Assembly: GCA_965233625.1 (NCBI GenBank)
Contig: OZ247499.1
Location: 2,108,001 to 2,172,000, forward strand
DNA: 64,000 bases
Direction of reading: 5' to 3'
Source: G965233625 sp965233625
GTDB lineage: Bacteria > Planctomycetota > Planctomycetia > Pirellulales > Pirellulaceae
The position numbers and the translations under genes are program-made. The notes below the pieces were generated by a model. That model was not told the DNA's origin. It did no database searches and saw nothing but the letters and a program-made list of their open reading frames with translations. This document shows, one piece after another, positions 25,434 through 34,860 of the stretch. Position 1 is the first letter of the stretch, and each line of letters starts with the position of its first letter.

Positions 25434-26492
25434 CTAAGCGGTCTTTTTGTCAGAACGCTTTTTGTAATCCACAACATCCCAGGCCAGCCCGCACATCTTC
25501 ATCAGGCGGATGGTGGTAAAGGTGATGTCGAATTCCCACCATTGATGACCGTGGTTTGCCATACGGGGATATGCATGGTGGTTGTTATGCCAACCTTCGC
25601 CATACGTGAAGATGGCAACCAGCCAGTTGTTCTTGCTGTCGTCGGTTGTTTTGTAATTCACGTAGCCCCACATGTGGCTCGCGGAGTTAACGAGCCAGGT
25701 GGAATGCAGTACGAACGCCATCCGCAGGAAGACACCGTAGGTAACCAGTGAGGCAGCGAACCACCAACCGCCGGTTGCGTAACCAATGGCCGCGAGAATG
25801 CCGGCGAAGACAAAATGCGTGGGCAGGAAGGCGGCGCCAATTGCACGCAGCACGGGGTCTTTCTGAATATCGGGAGCCCACTTCGCGAGGTGTTTGTTAT
25901 ACACCTCTGGGGATTTGCGGCGTGAAATCCACAGCATGTGGCTCCACCAGGCGCCATCGTGCGGCGAATGCGGGTCGCCCTCTTTATCACTCAACGCGTG
26001 ATGTTTGCGGTGGTCGGCCACCCAGCTTGTCACCGGGCCTTCACCAGCTAGGTTGCCAATCATCGCAATGGCCCAGCGGACAGGGCGGTACGTGCTGAAA
26101 CTGCTATGGGTGAACAGCCGGTGATAGCCAAGGCAGATGCCAATGCCGCCAGTCAGCCAGTGCAGGCCGAAGACCAGCGCCAACGCTGTCCAGCTGAAGG
26201 TAAACGGAACGGCAAGCAGCCCCAGGTGAATCACGCCGATCCATGCCATCACGACCCAGTCGATACCTTCCGGCAGTAACGGAGCCTTCTCTGGCTGCTG
26301 CGGCGCCGGGCGTTGTTGACGACGGGAAACGCGTTCGCTGCGACGGACGCGTGCTTTACGGCGTTTCTTCCGTTCGGGTTTTACGGGGGCGTCAACAAAG
26401 GCAGCCGGTCTTGGAATTGCGGACAAAAGATCGCTCCGTGCTCGTGGTAGCAGATTTAGGTGGCGTGGGTAAGCGTCTCGGATGCGCAGCAT
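25434..26492 (-). CDS. Acyl-CoA/acyl-lipid desaturase (delta-9 type membrane fatty acid desaturase)
   Basis: 352 residues. The three histidine boxes that bind the di-iron centre are complete: HRLFTH, HRKHH and HNNHH (followed by AYP). Four hydrophobic spans surround them, as in the stearoyl-CoA desaturase family. The first about 75 residues are an unusual basic, Pro-rich extension (KPERKKRRKARVRRSERVSR) not needed for the fold, so the true start may be internal or this is a lineage-specific cytoplasmic tail. It introduces a double bond in fatty acyl chains using oxygen, thus adjusts membrane fluidity. The electron donor is not encoded nearby. A 21-bp palindrome lies 41 bp upstream of the start. 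Confidence 0.92.
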   Translation of the reverse strand: MLRIRDAYPRHLNLLPRARSDLLSAIPRPAAFVDAPVKPERKKRRKARVRRSERVSRRQQRPAPQQPEKAPLLPEGIDWVVMAWIGVIHLGLLAVPFTFSWTALALVFGLHWLTGGIGICLGYHRLFTHSSFSTYRPVRWAIAMIGNLAGEGPVTSWVADHRKHHALSDKEGDPHSPHDGAWWSHMLWISRRKSPEVYNKHLAKWAPDIQKDPVLRAIGAAFLPTHFVFAGILAAIGYATGGWWFAASLVTYGVFLRMAFVLHSTWLVNSASHMWGYVNYKTTDDSKNNWLVAIFTYGEGWHNNHHAYPRMANHGHQWWEFDITFTTIRLMKMCGLAWDVVDYKKRSDKKTA

Positions 26493-26997
26493 CCTTTCTC
26501 AATAACCACCAAAGTGTATTACCTTTCGTCCATGCACGGGTTATGCCCGTGCAATGCCCGTGTAATAGTTGTGTAACGACATGTAAGTCCATAACTGCAA
26601 AAGGCTTGCGAACGACCGTGAAAACCGCAAATCGCAAAAATTGCATTGCATTTCAGGGCTAATTGCGCAGCAGCGTCCATTCACGGCTTCCAGGCGCCCG
26701 GTCTCTGGCTTTCGCCGGTCCTAAAGCTAGTGGGCGGGTGGCGGTCTGGAAGCTTCGAGGGGAACTTCCGAGCTTGCTGATGCGTGGGAAAAATGGGCTG
26801 TTTTGCCCCGCTAATTCTCTTACAATTGCTAATGGCGATGTGTCGAACCCAAGTCGCATCCCCGCAACAACCGTTATCCGTCCTACACATTTACGCTTGC
26901 GCCAGCGGGTTCATCCCCACACAACGGCGAGGCAATCCTCTAGCATCGCACTGCAAAACCGCGGCAACCGCCGTCATTCAGCAAAGGATCTGAAGTT
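26493..26997. promoter_or_regulatory. Divergent intergenic region with palindrome
   Basis: 505 bp between the desaturase and the TlpA-type gene. It contains a palindrome at 26533-26553 and otherwise no gene that I can support; short ORFs here lack ribosome binding sites and family features. AAGGATC precedes the ATG at 26998. Confidence 0.45.
26533..26553. promoter_or_regulatory. Palindrome upstream of desaturase, candidate operator
   Basis: TGCACGGG and CCCGTGCA form an 8-bp inverted repeat around TTATG, followed at once by a further half-copy (GCAATGCCCGTG). It lies 41 bp before the desaturase start and could bind a regulator or form a leader hairpin. Confidence 0.4.
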
Positions 26998-29900
26998 ATG
27001 TCGTATCGACGTCATTGGGCCGCACCCAAGGGGCTTTGGAGCAAGGGGCTTTGGAGCTTGGCCCTGGCTCCAGTCTTGGCTTTAGGGCTCAGCGGATGCG
27101 GAGGAGAGGCGCCAATCTCTAGTTCTGACGGCGGTTACCGCCCGGCCGAATCCACTGACGCCGACGAGGAAAGCGATCCACCAGAGCAAGCGGATTCAGC
27201 ACCTGTTGTTGCAGAGTTGACGGACGATCCCGAAAAGCCGCCGGTAAAACCACCCTCCACGCCGCCGCTGCAACCGCCGACCATGGCAAGTGTGGAACTG
27301 AATGAAATACCTGACGGTCCAGCGGAAATTGAGGCGTTTCTCGAGAAACTCACCAACTTCCAGCCAACCGCGGCCACCCAGGAAGAGCAGATGCGGCAGT
27401 TTGCCGATGTGCAGGAAGTCCGCGCCAAAGCAGCCAGCAAACTGCTCAACAAAGCTGACGCCACGCAAGAGCAGATGCGGATGGCGATTGATACACATCT
27501 CAACGCTCTACAAACCATCTCCCAGGTCTACCCTGACCCGGAAACGTCGGACAAGATCGACAACCGCATGAAGGCGTTCTTCCTGGATCTCACCAAGCAC
27601 AAGAGCGCGGACATCGCTGCGATTGGTAAGTCACTCCAGGTGCGGTTTGACACCGTGGCCCTGCAACGCGACGTGATGACCGCCCAGAACGGCGCCAAAG
27701 CAGAGGTAAAGCCAGAGCAGCTTCAGCCGTTGATGGACAAACTGTTCGTCTTGCTGAAGACGCCCGATGCCGAAGGGCACTACATGCCGGCCGCTCAGGA
27801 AATGGCAGCTACTTTTCAGCAGTTTGACCAGTCCAGCCTAGCAGCCGACGTGCTGCTGAAGACGGGCCAGGCTTACAAAGATTCTAAGAACGAAGAAGTC
27901 GCCGAAATGGCGCAGCAACTCATTCTTCAAGCTCCCTTTGTACGCGCTGAGTATCAGAAGAAGGTGTCGGCCGCGGCCTTGGGTGAAGAAGGCGCCGATG
28001 CGGAACTGATGAAGCTTGTGCAGCAGGCTGCCGCCATTCCGAACCCGCCTTACGCTGTGCTGAATATGCTGGCCGACGCGGCGAACTTCCTGGAACTGGC
28101 CGCCCGCTACGACATTGCGGAAAAGATCTACCAGACAATCGCCACCACCTTCAAAGATATTGAAGACAAAGACCTTGCTGAAGAAGCGATGACCGTCGCT
28201 TCAAAGGCGGAAACACGCCTCGGCATGATCGGTAAGCCACTGGAAGTTGAAGGCGCCCTGGCAGACGGCACACCGTTTGATTTTGCTCCTTACAAGGGCA
28301 AAGTCGTACTGGTCGATTTCTGGGCCACCTGGTGCAACCCTTGCATCCAGGAGATGCCCAACCTGAAAGACGCTTACAACAAGTGGAACGAAAAGGGGTT
28401 CGAGATCATCGGCATCAACGTCAACGATCTTTCCTCGAAGCAGCAGGCCGCAGACTTTCAGAGCTTTATGGGCTACGTCAAGCTGCCCTGGACCACTGTC
28501 ATCAGCCCGGACGAAAAGCAGCAGGGCGTTGGCGGTCATCCGATGGCCGTCCGCTGCGGTGTGACCAAGCTGCCCATGGTGATCCTGATCGGAACCGATG
28601 GCAACGTGATGTCGCTGCACCTTCGTGGCAACTCGCTGCATAAGAAGCTGGAAGAACTTCTCGGCCCGCCAAATCCGCCAGCACCGGTCGGCTTCCCGGA
28701 AGAGTCGGGCGGTCCATCCATCGCGCCGCCGGCAAACACGCCCGCCGCACCAGAGCAGCCGCAACCACCCGCTCCGGCGGAAGACAAGCAACCTGCTGCG
28801 GAGGACAAACCAGCAGAAGACAAACCAGCGGAGGAAAAGCCTGTTGAAACCGCCCAAGAAGACGATTCCGCATCCGCTGAACATCAGCAACTGATGCAGG
28901 AGATTCTCAGTGGCGAAACCTACTTCACCCACTTTGAAGAGCCGCCAGCCACCGAAGCTGAAAAGCCTGCGGAACCAGCAGCGGAAGAACCGATCGACGA
29001 TTCGAAGATTTTCGAAGAGTTCGACAAAAAGGAATTCAATCTGTACGCACCCCCAGCGTCCGCCAATACGGAAGACCTGGTCGCATACATCTTCAAAGCC
29101 GCAGATAAATCGCCGATCCTGCGGACACGGGAAGGCTTTATCGACGGCGTTGCTGAAGCGCTGCAACGGGTCATCGACGGCGAACCCAAGCCGCACCAGT
29201 TGCGTGCTGCTGCGGTCACTGCTTTCACAATCCTGCACGATCAGGCTTGCCTGGGCGACGAAGCTGCTGACAAGCACCTGATGCTTTTCGCGGACAAATT
29301 GAAGGAAGTAGAAGACAAGCGGATCGCGTCCGCCGTGGAGCTTTATCAGCTTGAAGATATGGCTCACAAGGCGAACGAAATGGAGATCGCCAAGATCCCA
29401 GAAGTGCTCGTCAAACTGCGTGATTACTTCGAGAAAGAAAAACTCGAACAGAAACATCTGCGGTTGGCATCCACCACGGTGGGCCTGATTAACTTGCTTG
29501 AAAGCGAAGATCCTGAAGAATCGGCAGAGCTTGCTGAGCTACGCGAATCGTACTTCAAACTGTTTGGCGGCATGTTCGCCAAGAGCAAATTCAAGCGGCT
29601 GGCCAAATACGGTAAGCGGATCAGCAAAGATGTTACAGCATCAAGCAACGATCTGGTTGGCAAGCAGATTGAACTGACCGGCGCCACGGCGCTCGGCGTC
29701 GAGTTCAACTGGGCTGCCTATCGTGGCAAAGTCGTCGTGGTTGACTTCTGGGCCACATGGTGCGGTCCATGTGTCCGTCAGACGCCAATGATCAAAGCCG
29801 CCTACGAGAAGTACCGCGACCAGGGCTTCGAAGTCGTGGGCGTCTGTTGCGACGACAACCCCGACGCTCTAGCGCCGTTTATCGAAAAGCACAAAATCAC

Positions 29901-30105
29901 CTGGGAACACATCGTCACGCCCGATGCACAGGCAATGGCCAGCAAATACGGCATCCGCGGTTTCCCGACCATGCTGCTGATCGATCAGGAAGGCAAGGTC
30001 GTAGACTCAGGGCACGATATCAACCGCTTCCTAAAGAAGACGGAAGAATTGCTCAAGGGCGAGGAAGACGCGAAAGAAGGTGAAGCAGAGAAAGCTGCCG
30101 GATAG
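26998..30105 (+). CDS. Lipoprotein with two TlpA-like thioredoxin domains
   Basis: 1035 residues. The N-terminus is a lipoprotein signal ending LALGLSGC. Residues about 85-410 are helical and Gln-rich. The first TlpA/AhpC-type domain spans about 410-555 with VDFWATWCNPCIQE (Cys446, Cys449). A linker rich in Pro, Ala, Glu and Lys (about 560-650) leads to a second helical part and a second TlpA domain (about 890-1015) with VDFWATWCGPCVRQ (Cys922, Cys925). Both active-site pairs are intact, so two thiol-disulfide centres are predicted, acting outside the cytoplasm. No CcdA or DsbD partner is adjacent. The tail is acidic. A small direct repeat in the signal region codes GLWSKGLWS. A terminator follows the gene. 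Confidence 0.9.
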   Translation: MSYRRHWAAPKGLWSKGLWSLALAPVLALGLSGCGGEAPISSSDGGYRPAESTDADEESDPPEQADSAPVVAELTDDPEKPPVKPPSTPPLQPPTMASVELNEIPDGPAEIEAFLEKLTNFQPTAATQEEQMRQFADVQEVRAKAASKLLNKADATQEQMRMAIDTHLNALQTISQVYPDPETSDKIDNRMKAFFLDLTKHKSADIAAIGKSLQVRFDTVALQRDVMTAQNGAKAEVKPEQLQPLMDKLFVLLKTPDAEGHYMPAAQEMAATFQQFDQSSLAADVLLKTGQAYKDSKNEEVAEMAQQLILQAPFVRAEYQKKVSAAALGEEGADAELMKLVQQAAAIPNPPYAVLNMLADAANFLELAARYDIAEKIYQTIATTFKDIEDKDLAEEAMTVASKAETRLGMIGKPLEVEGALADGTPFDFAPYKGKVVLVDFWATWCNPCIQEMPNLKDAYNKWNEKGFEIIGINVNDLSSKQQAADFQSFMGYVKLPWTTVISPDEKQQGVGGHPMAVRCGVTKLPMVILIGTDGNVMSLHLRGNSLHKKLEELLGPPNPPAPVGFPEESGGPSIAPPANTPAAPEQPQPPAPAEDKQPAAEDKPAEDKPAEEKPVETAQEDDSASAEHQQLMQEILSGETYFTHFEEPPATEAEKPAEPAAEEPIDDSKIFEEFDKKEFNLYAPPASANTEDLVAYIFKAADKSPILRTREGFIDGVAEALQRVIDGEPKPHQLRAAAVTAFTILHDQACLGDEAADKHLMLFADKLKEVEDKRIASAVELYQLEDMAHKANEMEIAKIPEVLVKLRDYFEKEKLEQKHLRLASTTVGLINLLESEDPEESAELAELRESYFKLFGGMFAKSKFKRLAKYGKRISKDVTASSNDLVGKQIELTGATALGVEFNWAAYRGKVVVVDFWATWCGPCVRQTPMIKAAYEKYRDQGFEVVGVCCDDNPDALAPFIEKHKITWEHIVTPDAQAMASKYGIRGFPTMLLIDQEGKVVDSGHDINRFLKKTEELLKGEEDAKEGEAEKAAG

Positions 30106-30135
30106 TTTTCCATCTAGCATCGTCTGAAAGAACAC

Positions 30136-30169
30136 AACGCCCCTGCATTACGCGGGGGCGTTTTCTTTT
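30136..30169 (+). terminator. Terminator of the double-TlpA gene
   Basis: AACGCCCC and GGGGCGTT form an 8-bp stem with an 11-base loop, followed by TTTTCTTTT. It lies 31 bp after the stop codon. Confidence 0.9.
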
Positions 30170-30327
30170 GGCTTCTTCCAGGTTCCATGGCATGCAATGC
30201 TTGCACACGTTGATTCTGCAATTGACACAAATCGTGAAAGATGGGTAGAAGCTTCACACGCGACAGGCGCCGGCTTACCGCGGCCCACTGTGTTTGTTCA
30301 GCGCTCGAAATCTGTGGATGTTGTCCT

Positions 30328-31212
30328 ATGAAGCCCACCATCATTGTCTCGACCTACAACAATATCCCTGGATTGCGGAACACTCTGTTCGGCCTGCTTG
30401 GCCAGTCGCACCGCGACTTCGAAATCATTGTTGCCGACGATGGTTCCAAGCCTGAAACACGCGAAGCCCTGGAGTCGGAAGAATTCGCAGCACTGCGGAT
30501 GCGGCACCTCTGGCACGAAGATGATGGCTTCCGCAAGTCGCTGATCCTCAACCGGGCGATTGCAGCGGCAACCGGCGACTACGTGATTTTCGTCGACGGC
30601 GATTGCATTGCCCGCGATGATTTCATTGCCACGCATCTACGTTTCGCCCGTCCCGGCTGGTACGTTTCGGGCTGGCGGGTGGATGTCGAACCGGCGGCGC
30701 ATCAGCAGTTCACGCCCGCGGATATTCTTGAAGGACGTGTATTCGACCCGGCATTTTTAACCGCCAAGGGCGAAGACCTCAGCCGTTACCGCAACCGCTT
30801 CAGCCGCAACCGGCTGCTGCTTGGCGCCGGCGACGTAGTGACGTACCGCTGGCGTGTGTTTCACGGCAACAACGGCGCGGCCTGGCGGAAAGACCTGCTG
30901 AAGATTAACGGCTTTGATGAAGCCTTTCTTTACGGCAGCGAAGACCGCGACCTCGGCGCCCGTCTTGCCCGGATCGGCGTGAAAGGCCGCTACGCCAAGT
31001 TCTCGCTGATGATGCTACATCAGAACCACGGGCGCAGCTGGGCCCATCAGGAAATCATGGATAACAACCGTCGCATCTTCAAAGACCGGCTGTGGGGTCG
31101 CGACCAGACCAGCTACGTCACAACTGGCATCGACAGTTGCCTGGATCGCGGCGATCACTGGACCCTGGAAGATATCACACCCAACGCTTCGAGCAGCAAG
31201 AAAGCGGCTTAG
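30328..31212 (+). CDS. Family 2 glycosyltransferase
   Basis: 294 residues from the ATG at 30328, chosen because the GT-A fold begins immediately (TIIVSTYNN). Motifs: ADDGS (nucleotide binding), the metal-binding FVDGDCIARDDF (DxD-type), and the acceptor-side GFDEAFLYGSEDRDLGARL of the galactosyltransferase-like C-terminal region. It is predicted to be cytoplasmic and to transfer a sugar from a nucleotide donor to a glycan; donor and acceptor cannot be read. No other glycan gene is adjacent. The last bases overlap the lepA stop codon on the other strand by 4 bp. Confidence 0.9.
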   Translation: MKPTIIVSTYNNIPGLRNTLFGLLGQSHRDFEIIVADDGSKPETREALESEEFAALRMRHLWHEDDGFRKSLILNRAIAAATGDYVIFVDGDCIARDDFIATHLRFARPGWYVSGWRVDVEPAAHQQFTPADILEGRVFDPAFLTAKGEDLSRYRNRFSRNRLLLGAGDVVTYRWRVFHGNNGAAWRKDLLKINGFDEAFLYGSEDRDLGARLARIGVKGRYAKFSLMMLHQNHGRSWAHQEIMDNNRRIFKDRLWGRDQTSYVTTGIDSCLDRGDHWTLEDITPNASSSKKAA

Positions 31213-33032
31213 CGGTCAGAACCTTTATCCAGCACGGCCATAAAAGCCTTCTGCGGGATATCGACTGAACCGACCGACTTCATCCGCTTCTTGCCTTCTT
31301 TCTGTTTCGCCCAGAGTTTGCGTTTACGGCTAATGTCGCCGCCATAGCATTTGGCCGTCACGTTTTTGCGTAACGCCTTGACCGTTTCGCGGGCGATCAC
31401 GCGTGTGCCGATAGCCGCTTGCACGGCGACTTCAAACATGTGGCGGTCGATCTCGTCTTTCAGCTTCTTCACCACTGCACGACCCCGGCGGTCGGCGTCG
31501 GCGCGGTCGCAGATAATGCTCAGCGCATCGATGCGGTTACCGTTGACGATAATGTCCAGGCGGATCAGGTTCGCCGGATAATAGCCCAGCAATTCATAGT
31601 CCATCGTGCCGTAACCGCGAGTGGCGCTTTTTAGCTTATCGTGCAGGTCGTAGATCACCTCGGCCAGGGGAATATCGTACGTCAGCATTGTCCGTGTGGC
31701 GGACAGATATTCCGTGTTCTGCTGGATGCCGCGCCGTTCCTGACAGAGCTTGATAACGGCGCCGATGTATTCTTCCGGCTGCACCAGATTCACCCGCACC
31801 ACCGGCTGGCGGAATTCTTCAATCTCGCCGTTATCAGGCACTTCCTGTGGCCGGTGAATGCTGAGGACTTCGCCGTTCTTTTTGGTGATTTCGTACGTGA
31901 CATTGGGCGCCGTCTGCACCAGGTCCACATCGCTTTCCTGTTCCAGACGCTGCTGTACGATCTCCATATGCAACAGCCCGAGAAATCCGCAGCGGAAGCC
32001 GAAGCCAAGCGCGTCGCTGGATTCCGGTTCAAATTCAAAGCTGGGATCGTTGATGGCCAGTTTGTCGAGTGCGTCGCGCAGCTCGGTGAAGTCCTGACCG
32101 TCGGACGGATACAGGCCGCAGTACACCATCCGCTTTGGCTCCTGGTAGCCCGTCAGCGCGGTCGCCGCTTTCTCACCGGGGTGAGTCACGGTATCGCCAA
32201 TGTGCACCTGGCCGAGTGACTTGATGTTGCAGATCAGGTAGCCGACCTGCCCTGCCTTCAGGGATTCGCAAGGCACCTGCCCCGGCGTAAAGTGGCCCAG
32301 TTCCAGCACCTCGTGCGTGGAGCCGGCCCGCAGGAACTGAATCTTCTGGCCTTTGCTTACCTCACCACTCATGACACGCACATAAGTGATGGCGCCACGG
32401 TATTCGTCATAGTGGGAATCAAAAACCATCGCTTGCAGCGGCGCGTTGCGGTCGCCCGTTGGTGCTGGCACTGTTTGAATGACGGATTTCAGCAGGCCTT
32501 CAATACCGATGCCCGCTTTGGCGCTGACGCGCTGCACATCGTCCGGCTCGACGGCTAGTGACTGTTCCATCTCCTCAATCACCTGATCGGTGCGGGCGTT
32601 GGTCAGATCGATCTTGTTGACGACGGGCACAATCGCCAGTTCGTGCTCCATGGCCAGATACGCGTTGGCAACGGTCTGTGCTTCAACGCCCTGAAAAGCG
32701 TCGACCAGTAGCATGGCGCCTTCGCAACAAGCCAGCGACCGTGAGACTTCGTACTGAAAATCGACGTGGCCGGGCGTATCGATCAGGTTCAGCTCATACC
32801 GCTCACCGTCCATCTCGTAATACATCTGAACAGCGCGGGCCTTGATGGTGATGCCACGTGCGCGTTCCAGCTCCATGTTGTCGAGCAGCTGATCCTTCAT
32901 TTCCCGCTTCTCGACCGTGCCGGTGTGTTCGAGAATGCGGTCGGCCAGGGTGCTTTTACCGTGGTCGATGTGGGCGACAATGCAGAAGTTGCGGATATGC
33001 GTCTGGGGGACATCCGTTGCAGACTTGGCCAT
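31209..33032 (-). CDS. lepA: Elongation factor 4 (LepA), ribosome-binding GTPase
   Basis: 607 residues from the ATG at 33032, in line with the family's about 600; an upstream ATG would add 18 residues that do not look conserved. GTPase motifs: AHIDHGKST (G1), DTPGH (G3), NKIDL (G4), and the switch-like RARGITIKA. The LepA-specific C-terminal domain is complete (CYGGDISRKRKLWAKQKEGK). It binds stalled or mistranslocated ribosomes and aids their recovery or assembly. It is convergent with the glycosyltransferase gene. Confidence 0.98.
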   Translation of the reverse strand: MAKSATDVPQTHIRNFCIVAHIDHGKSTLADRILEHTGTVEKREMKDQLLDNMELERARGITIKARAVQMYYEMDGERYELNLIDTPGHVDFQYEVSRSLACCEGAMLLVDAFQGVEAQTVANAYLAMEHELAIVPVVNKIDLTNARTDQVIEEMEQSLAVEPDDVQRVSAKAGIGIEGLLKSVIQTVPAPTGDRNAPLQAMVFDSHYDEYRGAITYVRVMSGEVSKGQKIQFLRAGSTHEVLELGHFTPGQVPCESLKAGQVGYLICNIKSLGQVHIGDTVTHPGEKAATALTGYQEPKRMVYCGLYPSDGQDFTELRDALDKLAINDPSFEFEPESSDALGFGFRCGFLGLLHMEIVQQRLEQESDVDLVQTAPNVTYEITKKNGEVLSIHRPQEVPDNGEIEEFRQPVVRVNLVQPEEYIGAVIKLCQERRGIQQNTEYLSATRTMLTYDIPLAEVIYDLHDKLKSATRGYGTMDYELLGYYPANLIRLDIIVNGNRIDALSIICDRADADRRGRAVVKKLKDEIDRHMFEVAVQAAIGTRVIARETVKALRKNVTAKCYGGDISRKRKLWAKQKEGKKRMKSVGSVDIPQKAFMAVLDKGSDR

Positions 33033-33240
33033 GCGGGAAGGCTCTGTCGAAAGGTGGCAATGGGAAGGCTGGGCGTATTTACGCATTCAAGACGCATCGC
33101 CCATCTACTTTGATGGTAATCCGTTGGACGCAAACCGGAAAGGTCTAACGGGCGGCTGGTTCGCGGCGTCTGGTTAGGCCGCTACGGAAAGGCTGCTGCG
33201 GATGCTACAATCTTCAACCAGCACCCAGGAGACCAATACA

Positions 33241-34116
33241 ATGAACGAACGCCCCGCCGGGCCGCCGTCTGGCCCACCTTCCGGCCGACCCGCTCAACCC
33301 GCCGTCGAAAACTCACTGACACCCAATGACGGCTGGCACTGCAGCCACCTTTACTACGCGCTGGACCGCGCCGTGCTGGCGTCGATGAGCGCCGATGCGA
33401 TCGCTGCCGGCCGGGCACAGCTTGTGGACGTGGTGAACCCTGCCGGTGAGCACGCTACCGAAAGACTGCAAACCGCCATCGTCAGCGGTGGAAAGGCGGA
33501 CTTCAGCCTGATGCTGATGGACCCCGATCCCATCAAAGCCGACGCCATCCACCGCCGCGTCCTCAACTCGCAGCTTGGGCCGGCGATCCGCACGCCGTAT
33601 TCCTTCGTCTCCATCAGCGAAGTTTCTGAATACGTGCCCACCGTAGAGCAATATGCCGAGCGATTAATCCGCGAGGGTGAAGAGCCGGGCAGCCCCTCGT
33701 ACGAGGCGAAAGTCAACGGCTACGCCCAGCGGCTACCTATGATGAATAGGCAGCGTTTAACGCCGGAATTCCCGGACTGGCCTGTATCCTGCTTCTATCC
33801 GATGAACAAGATCCGCGACCCGCACGCCAACTGGTTCATGCTACCGTTCTCGCGGCGGAATGAATTGATGGCCGAACACGCGCTGAGCGGTCGCGCCTTC
33901 GCAAACCGCGTGACCCAGCTCATCACTGTCGGCGTGGGCTTGGATGACTGGGAATGGGGCGTCACCTTGTGGGCGAGGAACCCCGCGTTTCTGACAGAGA
34001 TTGTCTACAAGATGCGGTTCGATCAGGCCAGCGCCCGCTATGCGGAATTCGGCCCGTTCTATACAAGCTACCTCAAGCCCGCAGCCGAAATGCTAGACCA
34101 CTGCCTTCAGTCGTAG
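33241..34116 (+). CDS. hemQ: HemQ, coproheme decarboxylase (chlorite dismutase family)
   Basis: 291 residues from the ATG at 33241, preceded by AGGAG; a few in-frame codons upstream look non-coding. The sequence contains the HemQ signature CFYPMNKIRDPHANWFMLPF with the conserved Tyr and then RRNELMAEHALSGR with the proximal heme His, followed by GLDDWEWGVTLWA and SARYAEFGPFY. The Pro/Gly-rich first 25 residues are a non-conserved extension. HemQ removes two propionate groups from coproheme to yield heme b in the coproporphyrin-dependent route used by Gram-positives, planctomycetes and others. No other heme gene is adjacent. Confidence 0.93.
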   Translation: MNERPAGPPSGPPSGRPAQPAVENSLTPNDGWHCSHLYYALDRAVLASMSADAIAAGRAQLVDVVNPAGEHATERLQTAIVSGGKADFSLMLMDPDPIKADAIHRRVLNSQLGPAIRTPYSFVSISEVSEYVPTVEQYAERLIREGEEPGSPSYEAKVNGYAQRLPMMNRQRLTPEFPDWPVSCFYPMNKIRDPHANWFMLPFSRRNELMAEHALSGRAFANRVTQLITVGVGLDDWEWGVTLWARNPAFLTEIVYKMRFDQASARYAEFGPFYTSYLKPAAEMLDHCLQS

Positions 34117-34158
34117 TGGTTTAACGATCGCAATTTGGCAGGCCGAATCGCTGACCAC

Positions 34159-34233
34159 CCGTAGGGCAGGCGCCCGCCTGCCAGTCGCATCGGAGGAATC
34201 CAATGCCTCGTCAGGCAGGCGCCTGACCTACGG
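34159..34233. repeat. Intergenic inverted repeat, REP/MITE-like copy 2
   Basis: Arms at 34159-34181 (CCGTAGGGCAGGCGCCCGCC then TG) and 34211-34233 are inverted copies with three mismatches, enclosing 29 bp. They match the arms at 16080-16243. The element lies between hemQ and the exonuclease gene. Confidence 0.8.
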
Positions 34234-34279
34234 ATCTAACGTAAGTTGACCGTTCGGTTAGCAGTCCAAGAAAGTCCGC

Positions 34280-34843
34280 ATGGCCAAACAGTTAGACCGC
34301 GTGCTGGTGATTGATGTCGAGTCCACCTGCTGGAACCGGCGCCCGCCGAAGGGTCAGATCAGCGAGATCATCGAAATCGGTCTGTGCACGGTGGATGTTA
34401 CGTCGCTGGCCTGCCGGGACAAGCGGTCGATCATGGTCAAACCGCAGCGTTCGCAGGTAAGCGAATTCTGTACAGAGCTGACCAGCATCGATCAGGCAAT
34501 GGCGGATAAAGGCACGGACCTGGGCACTGCCGTAGAAATTCTAAGAACCGAGTACGCCAGCGAAACGCGATTGTTCGGCAGCTGGGGCGACTACGACCGC
34601 GGGCAGTTTCAGCGCAATTGCAACGACTACAATCTAAAGTATCCGTTCGGCCCGACGCATCTGAACATTAAGAATCTGTTCGCCATCTCCTACGGTCTGC
34701 CGGAAGAACCGACGCTGGACGTCGCTCTGGAGAAAGCAGGGCTAAAGATGGACGGCGTGCACCACCGCGGTGTCGACGACGCCTGGAACACAGCCCGGCT
34801 GCTCTGCCTGATTCTCAAGCGGATGCGCCGGGCTGGGGCCTGA
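34280..34843 (+). CDS. DEDDh 3'-5' exonuclease (ERI1/KapD-like)
   Basis: 187 residues. The four acidic sites and the His are visible: VIDVEST (DxE), SWGDYDRGQF (second Asp region) and HHRGVDDAWNTA (His and last Asp). The spacing fits the Eri1-like exonuclease group that trims RNA or DNA 3' ends. No signal peptide. The gene stands alone between the repeat element and the convergent outer-membrane gene. Confidence 0.9.
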   Translation: MAKQLDRVLVIDVESTCWNRRPPKGQISEIIEIGLCTVDVTSLACRDKRSIMVKPQRSQVSEFCTELTSIDQAMADKGTDLGTAVEILRTEYASETRLFGSWGDYDRGQFQRNCNDYNLKYPFGPTHLNIKNLFAISYGLPEEPTLDVALEKAGLKMDGVHHRGVDDAWNTARLLCLILKRMRRAGA

Positions 34844-34860
34844 TTCGGCTGTTGCTGCGT

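Noticed and set aside
26493..26997. Short ORFs on both strands before the TlpA-type gene
   Set aside because: No ribosome binding sites, no family features, and they overlap each other.
28201..29457. Minus-strand open frame of 418 codons
   Set aside because: It is antisense to the double-TlpA gene and has no recognisable protein features.
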